The position numbers and the translations under genes are program-made. From Planctomycetota bacterium (GTDB taxonomy: Bacteria; Planctomycetota; UBA1135; JADKAF01), in the NCBI GenBank assembly GCA_016793245.1, contig JAEUHW010000165.1, forward strand, positions 1-64,000: a stretch of DNA of 64,000 nucleotides, read 5' to 3'. Shown piece by piece: positions 28,264 to 37,600 of the stretch. The notes under the pieces were generated by a model. The model was not told the origin of the DNA. It ran no database searches and was given only the letters and a program-made list of their open reading frames with translations. Position 1 is the first letter of the stretch. The number at the start of each line of letters is the position of its first letter.

Positions 28264-28553
28264 GGCTCTTCCGGTCCGAAGAGCTCGTCCTCGCGCTCGG
28301 CGAGCTCCTTGCCGGCCTCGCGCGCTTCGCGCAGCGCTTCGCGCGCGTCCTCCAGGTTCGCTTGCAGCACCCAGATCTCGCAGGGGCCCTGATGCAGTCC
28401 CAGCGTCGCATGGAACCAACGCCGCTTCTCGGGCCGCTGCGGCTTCACCCAGCAACCGATCTCGTGCGTCGCGAGGACGTGGCGCACGACTTCGGCCGCG
28501 GCGAGGCGCGGGGCGACTTCGAGCAGGACGGGGGCTTCATCGGGCGAGCTCAT
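28260..28553 (-). CDS. DUF2007-like small protein
   Basis: This 97-residue soluble acidic protein is probably the first gene of the minus-strand operon. VLLEVAPRLAAAEVVRHVLATHEIGCWV and the later EIWVLQANLEDAREALREA follow the pattern of DUF2007 (ferredoxin-like fold, putative signal-transducing). The C-terminus is Glu-rich. The ATG at 28553 is chosen because upstream codons are low-complexity arginine-rich and belong to no family. GTGA overlap couples it to the glycosyltransferase. Function unknown. Confidence 0.7.
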   Translation of the reverse strand: MSSPDEAPVLLEVAPRLAAAEVVRHVLATHEIGCWVKPQRPEKRRWFHATLGLHQGPCEIWVLQANLEDAREALREAREAGKELAEREDELFGPEEP

Positions 28554-28696
28554 GCGTAGGTTTCGCGAGGGGGCGCGAGAGTTTGTCACTCGCCTCGGCG
28601 GCTGCCCAGCCCGCGCTTTGTCCGCTGGCGATCGCCGCCGCCGCTGCAGGCTCCGACGCGCCACTTCCCGGCGCACCAGATCCGGAGTCAGAACCC

Positions 28697-30976
28697 ATGC
28701 ATCCTTCTCTCTCTCGCGGCGCCATCGCCGCCGCACTCCTCGTCAGCATCGCCGCGGGCCAGGAGTCGAGTTCCGCGGGCGCGGTGACGCGCGGCGATAC
28801 CGGCGTCCTCGTCCCCCTGCACGAACTTCCCTCCGGCGACGCCGAGCCGAGCCTCGAGCGGCTCTGGGCCGCCGGACCCGACTGGAAGGCGAGCTTCGCG
28901 CCGCGCTTCGCGTTCTACCCAGTCCTCGGTCGGGAGTATCCCGTGAACCTGCCGCTGTGCTGGACCACCACGCGCTGCGGACGCACCGAAGGGGCGGCTT
29001 CCGCGGCATTACCCGGCGAGCGCGAGAGCTGCTCTCCGCTGCGCTTCGAACGCTCCCACGGCGACGCGCTGGTGGAGGCCTATGATCTCCGCGCCGAAGG
29101 AGTGGAGCAGAGCTTCGTGCTGCCGAAGCTTCCGAGCGGCAGCGGCGATCTCGTGATCGAAGGGACCGTCGAGACTCCGCTGCGCGCGGCGCATCGCGCG
29201 CCGCAGCACGGCGAGCTCCTGTTCTGCGACGAGAGCGGCACGCCGATCCTGAGCTACGGCGCAGCGCAGGTGTTCGATGCGCGCGGTGAGTCCGCGCCGG
29301 TGCGCAGCGGCTGGGACGGCGAGCTGATCCGCCTCGTCGTCGATGAGGAGTTCCTCCGCGACGCCGCGCTGCCGCTCGTCGTCGACCCGTTGATCCGCAG
29401 CGTCATCATCGACGGCGGTTCGGCGCGGCATCAGAACGCCGATCTCGTGCGCAACGATGAGACGAACGAGATCTGCACGACCTACGAGCGCTGGTCCTCG
29501 GCGACCGACAGCGACGCGTTCGCGCGCGTGACCTCGGACGACCTGCTGTCGACGACCCAGATCTGGGCCGACCTCGGCGCGGATCGCAGCACGGTGCATC
29601 CGCGCGTCGCCGCCGTCGGCGGAGCGAACCGCTATGCCATCGCTTTCGAGCGCCAGTTCCCCGCAGCGAATTTCTCGAGCGTGAGCGTGTACCTGCACGA
29701 TCAGGATTCGGATGTCCTGAATTCGGGCACGATCGCGAGCTTGTCGCGCGGTGTGAATGAGCAGGACTCCGTGCCGGTGATCTCGGGCACGGCGAGCTTC
29801 ACCGCGGATGCGCAGGCGCTCCTCGTCTGGCGCCGCGACGTGGCCACCGACTTCGGCAACACGCCGACGTCGCGCGTCTTCGCGCGCCTCCTCGACGCGT
29901 CGACCGCGACCTTCGGCACGCAGGTCGGCGTCGGCGGCAACGGCAGCATCGATGCCGAGGCACCCGCCGTGGTGCGGCAGAGCGATGGGACCGGTCTCGG
30001 CTGGGTGGTCGCCTGGCAGGAGAATGCGTCGAACCTCTGGAACGTGCTCGCGCGTCGCATCTCGGCCACCGCCGTGGCGACCACGCACGTGTCGCTGGGC
30101 AGTCCGAGCGTTGGCCTGCAGGACATCTCTCCAGCCGTCGACGGCCGTGAAGGGCGCTTTCTCGTCGCCTTCGTCGAGCGCTTCTCGACCGCCACCGATC
30201 TCGCCCCGACGGGATCGCGCATCAGCGCGAGGCGACTGGATTGGATCGAAGGAGGCTCGCCCTCCGTCGGTCCGCTGCGCGTGGTCGTCGATGCTGGTGC
30301 GACACCGAACCTCAGCTTCCGCGAAGCGCGCTCGGTGGCGTTCGATGACGACGGTGGCTCCCTCTGGATGCTCGCGTATCGCGACGCGGCCTTCGGCTCG
30401 CGCGCGGTGCGCCTCGGCGACGACGGGCTCGCCGCCGAGCGCTTCGATGTGCGAGCGGTCGCGAGCGGCGAGACCCCGCACGAGCCGGCGCTGTGCTTCG
30501 ACAACGACGACCAGCGATTCCTCATCGGGTTCACCGTCGATCGCGCACAGGATCGCGTGGAGATCGCCGAGTACCACTTCGATCCCGCGGCGATCCCGCA
30601 GCGCCTCGGGCCCACCTGCGGCGGCGAGATCCGCGGCGTCGCGAGTTTCGCCGGCGGCCTGTGGATCGCCGGCCATCGCGGCGTCGCGGTGAATCTCTCC
30701 AGCGCGCCTCCGGGGGTCTCGGCCCGGCTCTTCGCGTCGATCGGTCTCGCGGCCCAGCCGATCCCGCTGCCGCTCTCGCCCTCGGGCTGCACGCTGCTCC
30801 TCGACCCGCTGGTGCTGATCGAGGTCGCTTCGGGCGTGACCAACGCGGGCGGCGTCTTCGCGCCCTCGTTCGTGCTCCCATCGACAGCCTTCGGGGTCGA
30901 GCTCTACTGGCAGTACCTCCTGCTCTCACCGAGCGGGCTCGCCTCTTCCGACGCGCTGCGGACGCGCATCCGCTGA
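28697..30976 (+). CDS. Large secreted protein with shared C-terminal module
   Basis: This 759-residue exported protein has a signal peptide at 1-21 (AAALLVSIAAGQ). A first domain (about 30-230) has FAFYPVLGREYPVNLPL and a beta-sandwich ending LPLVVDPLIRS, a pattern seen at the N-terminus of some planctomycete secreted proteins. The middle (about 240-640) contains repeated blocks of the type AYAIAFERQ, WVVAWQEN, FLVAFVERF and RFLIGFTVD, each with VAW/IAF strands, suggesting a propeller. The last 120 residues from LGPTCGGEIRG resemble the C-terminal module of the 1036-residue protein. No enzyme motif. Likely surface or extracellular; function unknown. Confidence 0.82.
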   Translation: MHPSLSRGAIAAALLVSIAAGQESSSAGAVTRGDTGVLVPLHELPSGDAEPSLERLWAAGPDWKASFAPRFAFYPVLGREYPVNLPLCWTTTRCGRTEGAASAALPGERESCSPLRFERSHGDALVEAYDLRAEGVEQSFVLPKLPSGSGDLVIEGTVETPLRAAHRAPQHGELLFCDESGTPILSYGAAQVFDARGESAPVRSGWDGELIRLVVDEEFLRDAALPLVVDPLIRSVIIDGGSARHQNADLVRNDETNEICTTYERWSSATDSDAFARVTSDDLLSTTQIWADLGADRSTVHPRVAAVGGANRYAIAFERQFPAANFSSVSVYLHDQDSDVLNSGTIASLSRGVNEQDSVPVISGTASFTADAQALLVWRRDVATDFGNTPTSRVFARLLDASTATFGTQVGVGGNGSIDAEAPAVVRQSDGTGLGWVVAWQENASNLWNVLARRISATAVATTHVSLGSPSVGLQDISPAVDGREGRFLVAFVERFSTATDLAPTGSRISARRLDWIEGGSPSVGPLRVVVDAGATPNLSFREARSVAFDDDGGSLWMLAYRDAAFGSRAVRLGDDGLAAERFDVRAVASGETPHEPALCFDNDDQRFLIGFTVDRAQDRVEIAEYHFDPAAIPQRLGPTCGGEIRGVASFAGGLWIAGHRGVAVNLSSAPPGVSARLFASIGLAAQPIPLPLSPSGCTLLLDPLVLIEVASGVTNAGGVFAPSFVLPSTAFGVELYWQYLLLSPSGLASSDALRTRIR

Positions 30977-31051
30977 GGCCCGCTTGACCGCCGAGCCGGG
31001 CCCAGCGAGCGTGGAGGGACTGCCCCATCCGCCTCGCGAGCCCGGCCCGTC

Positions 31052-33418
31052 ATGGATCTCTCGAAACCTCTCGTACTTATCGGTCTCGGTGTCGCGCTCC
31101 TCGGGGCGTACATGGCGGGGGCCGTGATGGCTCCCTTCGCGGAGGATCACGCGCTCGCCGATCGCGGTCCTGCGCAGCTCTCGCGCAGCGCAGGCCCGTC
31201 GCTCTCGGCCGCCGGGGACGGAGCCTGGCTCGGCGCTTCGAATCAGGTCGCGCGCGCCGGCAGCGAGAGCGAAGCTCTCGATCTGGCGGCGATCCGCGCC
31301 GTCGAGGCGAGCGCCGAGATCGCGGCGGAAGCGGCGAGCGCTCCCGCGGTCGCCGAGGCGAGCGCGAAGGCGATCTCCTCGGCGGCGATCACGGGGGTCG
31401 TGCGCGACACCGCCGGCCAGCCGATTGCAGGGGTCTTGGTCCGCGCCCGGCCGACCGGAGAGAACTTCTGGCGCGAGCGCCAGCTCGACGACATGGCCCA
31501 ATGGCCTCGCGATGGCAGCGCGCCGCCGGTCGACCTGCAGCGCATGCTGCGACAGACCGCACAACAATTCGCGCGGCAAGACGGCAAGTTGCGCGAGGTC
31601 CTCTCGGACGACAGCGGCGCCTATCGCCTCGAAGGACTGAGCTCGGAGTCCTGGCGCATCGAGGCCTACGCGAAGGGCTGGCGTCTGCGTTCGACGATCG
31701 CCGAGGATCCGCGCGCGTGGCCCGGGCAGAAGGTCGACTTCGCCGGGACTCGCTTGGAGCGCCTGTCCATCGCCGTGAAGGATCCCTCAGGGGCTCCGCT
31801 CGCGCGCGCCTGCATCGACGTCATCACGCCGAACCAAGGCGAAGAGCAGCGGCTCTGGACGCAGGAGGAACCCTGGGTCTGGATGCCGCCCGGCTCCTAC
31901 ACCCTGCGCGCGCGCGTGAAGCCCGGCCAAGCGCCGACTTCCGAGACCGTCGCCGTCGTGGTGGATGCAGGCGTCGCCGCGCCGACGGTCGAGCTCCTGC
32001 TGCGCGAGGAAGCACGCGTCGTCGGCGTGTTGAGCGGAGAGGTCGTGACGCGCTTCGGCAGCCGAGCGATCAGCGTCGAAGTGCAGGACGGCAACGCCGT
32101 CCAGGGCATGGAGTGGGAGTACTACGGCGGGTACAACCGGCGCGGCCGCTCGGTGGAGATCGAGGAGATCGAAGGCGAGCTGCGCTATCGCGCGACGGGC
32201 TTGAAGCCCGGCAAGCACAAGCTGCGCGTGCGCCTCGCGCGCGGGATGCTCCTCCACGAGCGCGACATCGAGGTGCCGAGTGGCGAGCTGCGCGTGGACT
32301 TGGACCTCGCACTCGACGCGGGCGCTCGCGTGCTCGAAGCCGTGGTCCTGGACGGCGCAGGTCTCGCGCAGCTCGACGCCTCACTCCGCGTGCAGACGCG
32401 AGGAGAGCGGGGCCCCGGCGAGAACGTGGCCTGCGTCTCCGCGGGCGAAGGGCGCTGGTGGCTCGTCCATTCGGCGAAGCTGCTCGAGAAGGCGAACGAC
32501 GGGAGCTTCACCGCCCATGTGCAGAGTCCGCGGCTCGGCGCGCTGCAAGTGAGCTATAAGCCGCTGCAGGAAGAGCGGCTCGAGCTGCGCTACGCCGAGC
32601 CCGCGTTCGTCCTCGTGCGCATGCGCGGGCCCGCGCCGAAAGGCGTCATGATCCAAGTCGCGCTGCAGGTCGAGCGTACCAACGAGAGCGAGCCGCAGGA
32701 GGAAGAGCCCTCGTCGATGCTGGGCGATTCCACCGAGCTCGCGTTCGGGCCGCTCCGCGCCGGGCGCTACAAGTTGATCGTGCGCGGCTCGCAGCGGGAT
32801 TGGAACTTCTTCCCGCTGCACGAGGAGATGATCGAGCTGCGCCCCGGTCGTCAGGAGCGCTCCGTCGCGCTGCCCGAGCTGCACACGATCGCCGTGCGCG
32901 TCGCCGACGCACAGCAGGGACAGTCGTATCGCGGTTCGGTGTGGCGCGCCGACGATCCCTCGTCGAGCTTCCGCACGAGCTTCTCCGTCACGAACGGCGT
33001 CGGTGAGCTCGCGGGCCTGCCGACCGGGCGCTATGAAGCGGAGCTGCAGGAGCGCGGCCCCGGCGGCGCGCGGCGCGAGACCTTCTCCGTTCCGGGCACG
33101 TCGGAGCTCGTGTTCGGCCCCGCGAATCCGAACGCCGCACCGAAGCTCGCGGTGCGCGTCGAGCTGCAGGATCCCGCGGGGCGCGCCTCGCGCGCCGGTC
33201 TCGCGCAAGGCGACCTCATCGTCGGGATCGGCGGCAAGCGCTTCGAGAAGGTCGAAGAGGTGCAGCCGCGCTTCACGGGCGCACCCTACTACCTGAATGG
33301 CGGGACGATCGCGCTCGATGTCGAGCGCGGCGGTTCCGTCCTGCGCGTCGACGTCGAAGTCGATGTCCTCCTCTATCCGCAGAACTCGGGCGTTCGATTC
33401 CGCACTCCCGGACGTTGA
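31052..33418 (+). CDS. Membrane-anchored protein with regulatory-like beta domains and C-terminal PDZ
   Basis: This 788-residue protein has an N-terminal transmembrane segment (about 7-29, LVLIGLGVALLGAYMAGAV), then an alanine/serine-rich linker. A CarboxypepD_reg-like domain follows (ITGVVRDTAGQPIAGVLVRA, about 112-205), then several more beta-sandwich segments. The last 90 residues resemble a PDZ domain: RASRAGLAQGDLIVGIGGKRF and GGTIALDVERGG. No protease triad is present. Same anchor-linker-beta plan as the 784-residue protein at 6.8 kb. A role in binding or presenting peptides at the membrane is inference. Confidence 0.78.
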   Translation: MDLSKPLVLIGLGVALLGAYMAGAVMAPFAEDHALADRGPAQLSRSAGPSLSAAGDGAWLGASNQVARAGSESEALDLAAIRAVEASAEIAAEAASAPAVAEASAKAISSAAITGVVRDTAGQPIAGVLVRARPTGENFWRERQLDDMAQWPRDGSAPPVDLQRMLRQTAQQFARQDGKLREVLSDDSGAYRLEGLSSESWRIEAYAKGWRLRSTIAEDPRAWPGQKVDFAGTRLERLSIAVKDPSGAPLARACIDVITPNQGEEQRLWTQEEPWVWMPPGSYTLRARVKPGQAPTSETVAVVVDAGVAAPTVELLLREEARVVGVLSGEVVTRFGSRAISVEVQDGNAVQGMEWEYYGGYNRRGRSVEIEEIEGELRYRATGLKPGKHKLRVRLARGMLLHERDIEVPSGELRVDLDLALDAGARVLEAVVLDGAGLAQLDASLRVQTRGERGPGENVACVSAGEGRWWLVHSAKLLEKANDGSFTAHVQSPRLGALQVSYKPLQEERLELRYAEPAFVLVRMRGPAPKGVMIQVALQVERTNESEPQEEEPSSMLGDSTELAFGPLRAGRYKLIVRGSQRDWNFFPLHEEMIELRPGRQERSVALPELHTIAVRVADAQQGQSYRGSVWRADDPSSSFRTSFSVTNGVGELAGLPTGRYEAELQERGPGGARRETFSVPGTSELVFGPANPNAAPKLAVRVELQDPAGRASRAGLAQGDLIVGIGGKRFEKVEEVQPRFTGAPYYLNGGTIALDVERGGSVLRVDVEVDVLLYPQNSGVRFRTPGR

Positions 33419-33429
33419 AGCGAATCGGA

Positions 33430-34410
33430 TCAGCGCGCGAGCGACACGCTCCCGACCCACTCCTGGAGCGTGGGGATGTTGGAGAAACTCGAGTTCAGGG
33501 TCACGGCGAGGAGAGCTACGGCGAGCGCGAGGAAGACCGGCTCCTTCCGCAAGCTGGAGAAGGCGATGCCCTGCGTGCCCTTGCGGCTGGCGATCGAGAG
33601 GTAATAGCCGCCGAGCGCCAGAGCGAAGGGCGCGGCGAGCAGGAGCTCTACTCGCAGCGCCGCGGCGACGATGGCCGCGCTGACGAGGCCGCCGATTCCG
33701 TAGCCGATCGCGCAGGAGATCCCCTTCGCGAGATGCGAGCGCTCATCGACGCGTACGCCGCGCATGTGAGCGCTGCACGCTTCGCCGAGACGGCTCGTCG
33801 AGAGCAAGAAGGCGCCGAGCATCCAGACGCCGAGGAGCAGGAGCAGCGGCGGGACCTTGATGGAGCCGATGGCGCACCAGCCGAGGGCGAGGTGCAGCGG
33901 GCAGCCGAGCGACGGGGCGAGCACGCGCAGCGCTTCGACTTGGCGCGCCTTGATCGGGGATGCCGCGTGAGCGCTGCCGATGAACCAGGCCGGCAGGGCC
34001 ACGGCCGCGAAGATGGGATTGGTCTCGCAGGCGCATGCGATGGCGATGCACGAGAGCAGAGCCCACCAGAGCAGCGCCGCGCGGACCGTGACCCGGCCGG
34101 CCGCGACGGGGCCGTAGCAGCGCGACGGGTGTTGCCGGTCCTTCTCGACATCGATCGCGTCGTTCAGCGCCCCGATGCTCATGCGCGCCGCGATGGCGCT
34201 GATCCAACCCAGGGAAATGGACCAGGAGTCGAGCGCGATGAGATCGCCGCCGATCCGCGTCGCGCAATACGCGCCGAGGAAGAACGCCAGATCGCTCGTG
34301 CCGACGTCGAAGCGGATCATCAGGCTCTGATTCTTCGACCAAAGCCGGACGGCGGTCGCCGAGGGGAGCCAGCGGCGAGGCGGAGCGGAAACCTTCGTTC
34401 GTGCAGACAT
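33430..34410 (-). CDS. UbiA-like prenyltransferase
   Basis: This 326-residue polytopic membrane protein has about eight to nine hydrophobic helices. The first aspartate motif, NDAIDVEKDRQHPSR, fits the UbiA superfamily (NDxxDxxxD) that moves prenyl chains onto aromatic or other acceptors. The expected second Asp motif is not obvious; the loop after LLSTSRLGEA reads HMRGVRVDER, so it may be altered. The ATG at 34410 starts just before the first helix region. Candidates are quinone, haem or lipid-sugar metabolism. No neighbour decides between them. Confidence 0.8.
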   Translation of the reverse strand: MSARTKVSAPPRRWLPSATAVRLWSKNQSLMIRFDVGTSDLAFFLGAYCATRIGGDLIALDSWSISLGWISAIAARMSIGALNDAIDVEKDRQHPSRCYGPVAAGRVTVRAALLWWALLSCIAIACACETNPIFAAVALPAWFIGSAHAASPIKARQVEALRVLAPSLGCPLHLALGWCAIGSIKVPPLLLLLGVWMLGAFLLSTSRLGEACSAHMRGVRVDERSHLAKGISCAIGYGIGGLVSAAIVAAALRVELLLAAPFALALGGYYLSIASRKGTQGIAFSSLRKEPVFLALAVALLAVTLNSSFSNIPTLQEWVGSVSLAR

Positions 34411-34696
34411 CGTGGAACCGGTGTTGGGGGGAGGGCTCGGTCGCGATCTGCGTGAGCGCGAGGAGAGTCTGGATGCATAGCCCATCCGGGCAGCTCCCGC
34501 GCGCGGTTCGGTTGAGAAGGCGCCCCTTTCCGAAGAACTTTCGCTCCAGAACTCCTCCGTGCTCGGTCGCTACGCGCCGCCGCGGTCCGAAGCTCGGCGC
34601 GGCGGAAGGAAGTTCCACCTGTCGCAGCGGTGCCCGCGGCGCTTGCGCCGCGCTCGGGATGCTCGATGATCTCCGCCCCCCAAGACCGAGATCACG

Positions 34697-37600
34697 ATGG
34701 CCGAAATCGTCCTGCGCGGTTGCCGCCAGCACAACCTGAAGGGCTTCGATGTCGCCTTCCCGCTGGGGAAGCTCTCCGTCGTGACGGGGCCGAGCGGCTC
34801 CGGCAAGAGCTCGCTCGCGTTCGACACGCTCTTCGCCGAAGGACAGCGGCGCTACGTCGAGACCTTCTCGGCGTACGCGCGGCAGTTCCTCGATCGCATG
34901 GAACGCCCCGCCGTCGATGCGGTGGAAGGCATCCCGCCCGCGGTGGCGATCGAGCAGGGCAATCGCGTGCGCTCGTCGCGTTCCACCGTCGCGACGGTGA
35001 CCGAGCTCAACGACTACGTGAAGCTGCTCTTCGCGCGCCTGGGTGTGCGGCACTGCGATCGCTGCGATCGGCCCGTGCGCCGCTTGTTCCCCGCGGAGAT
35101 CGCGGATGAAGCGCTGCAGCGCGGCGGCGGAGAGCTGCTCGTGGGCTTCGATGTCGAGGCGCACGATGCGGAGGAGACGCGCCGGCGCTTGATCGGCTGG
35201 GGGGTCCGCCGCATCTACGCCGGTGGTGCGCTGAGGAAGCTCGAGGGCGAAGACGCGCCGCCGCTCGGCGATTGGATCGCGGTGCTCGATCGCGTTCCAC
35301 TCGGACCCGAGAAGCGCGCGCGTCTGCTCGACGCGATCGAGCAGTCGTTCTCGCTCGGGCAAGGGCGCTTGGCGCTCGTCGACGAGCAAGGCCACGTGCA
35401 GCGCCACGGGACCGAGCTGCGTTGCTTGCCGTGCGCGCTCAGCTATCGACCGCCGACGCCGCAGCAGCTCTCGTTCAACGATGCGCAGGGGGCGTGCCCG
35501 CGCTGTCACGGCTTCGGGCGCGTGATCGAGATCGACCCCGAGCTCGTCGTGCCGAACCCGCGGCTCGGCGTGGGCAAGGGCGCGCTGAAGCCGCTCACCA
35601 CGCCGTCGACGACGTGGGAGCGCCGGCAGCTCCGCGCGTTCTTGGAGCGCCGCGGCATCGATCTCGCGACGCCGTATGCAGAGCTCGGCGAAGAAGAGCG
35701 GCGCTTGCTCTGGAAGGGCGAGCCCGGCGGCTACGAGGCCGGCGTCTGGTTCGGCATCGAGCCGTGGTTCGCGTGGATGGAGACGCGCGCCTACAAGATG
35801 CACGTGCGCGTGCTGCTCTCGCGCTATCGCACCTATCAGCCGTGCGCCGATTGCCAGGCCACGGGGCTCCAGCCCGCGGCGCTGAAGGTGCGTCTCCGCG
35901 GCAAGGACGTCGCCGCCGTCGCGCGGCTCACGATCGAGGAGGCGGCGCGCTTCTTCGGCGCCGTCGAGATCCCGGCGCACGAGGAGAAGAACCTGCGCGC
36001 CGTGCACGACGAGGTCGTCTCGCGTCTCGGTTACCTGCTCGAGGTCGGGCTCGGCTATCTCACGCTCGACCGTCAGTCGCGCACGCTCTCCGGCGGCGAG
36101 ATGCAGCGCGTGAACCTCACCGCCGCCGTGGGCTCGCGCCTGGTCGGCACGCTCTTCGTGCTCGATGAGCCGAGCGTCGGACTCCACCCCCGCGACAACG
36201 AGCGCCTGCTCGCGATCCTGCGCCGCCTCGTCGACGCGGGAAACACCGCGGTCGTGGTCGAGCACGAGGAGGACGTGCTGCGCGCCGCAGACCATCTGGT
36301 GGATCTCGGGCCGGGCTCGGGCGAGCTCGGCGGCGAGCTCCTCGTCTCCGGCGACCTGCAGCAAGTCCTCGCGCATCCGCGCTCGGCGACCGCGCGCGTG
36401 CTGCGCGAGGGGATCCGCCTCGAGCGGCGCGAGCGCGGGGCGCTCTGGAGCGCGGGGCGTCTGGTCATCCGCGGTGCCGCGGCGCACAACCTGCGCGACA
36501 TCGACGTCGAGTTCCCGCTCGGGCGCTTCTCGTGCCTGTCGGGGGTCTCGGGCTCGGGCAAGTCGACGCTGCTGGAGACCGTGCTCTACCGCAACGCGCG
36601 GCGCGCGCGCGGCGAAGCCGTCTCCGAGCCCGGAGCGGTGCGCGCGATCGAGGGGCTCGATCGGCTCGCGGAGGTCGTGTGGGTCGATGCGGGCGGTCCG
36701 ATGCGCACGGGCAAGAGCTGCCTCGCCACCGCGCTGCACGTGTGGGGCGATGTGCGCGAGCTCTTCGCCGCGACGCCGGCGGCGCGCGCGCGCGGGTTCA
36801 GCGCTTCGACCTTCTCGTTCAACACGCCGGGCGGGCGCTGCGAGACCTGCGAGGGCTTGGGCGTCGAGCGCATCGAGATGCAGTTCCTCGCCGACGTCGA
36901 GACGCCGTGCCCGGCGTGCGAGGGCACGCGCTTCCAGGACGAAGTACTGAAGGTCGAGTGCGACGGCCGCAGCGTGGACGAGGTTCTGTCGCTCACGCTC
37001 GACGAGGCGCGCACGTGGCTGCGCGCGCGCGCGCCGAAGGCCGCCGCGAAGCTCGATCTCGGATGCGAAGTGGGGCTCGAGTACCTGCGCCTCGGCCAGA
37101 GCATCGCTTCGCTCTCCGGCGGTGAAGCGCAGCGCCTGAAGATCGTCGCGGCGCTCGCGAGCGGCGGAACCCCGCGCGCTCGGCGCGCGAAACGCGGCAC
37201 GCTCTATCTCTTCGATGAGCCGAGCACGGGGCTCCACGGCGCGGACATCGAGAAGCTCTTCCGCGCGTTCCAGCTCCTGCTCGAGCGCGGTGACACGGTG
37301 ATCGCGATCGAGCATCACCTCGACTTGATCGACGCGGCGGACTGGGTCGTCGATCTCGGACCCGAGGGCGGCGTCGCGGGCGGCGCTCTGGTGGGGGCGG
37401 GAACGCCGCAGGAGCTGCGCCGCAACGAGGCCTCGGCGACCGGGATCTGGCTGCGGAAGAAGGACGCGCTCGTGCGTCCGCCGCTGGCCGTCGCCGCGCC
37501 CGCCGCGGGGCGCGCCGCGGCGGAGCGCGCGCAGCGCGTGATCGCGCTCTCCGGCGTGCGCGAGAACAACCTGCGCGATCTCCATCTCGAGATCCCGCGC

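Noticed and set aside
34411..34696. A LexA/SOS box before uvrA.
   Set aside because: No CTGT-N8-ACAG or GAAC-N4-GTTC match. Only loose GAAC and GGAAGTTCC pieces are present.
33743..37585. A very long open frame on the minus strand opposite uvrA and the UbiA-like gene.
   Set aside because: Low-complexity Arg/Ala/Glu-rich translation without domains; it is a GC-rich shadow of two well-identified genes.
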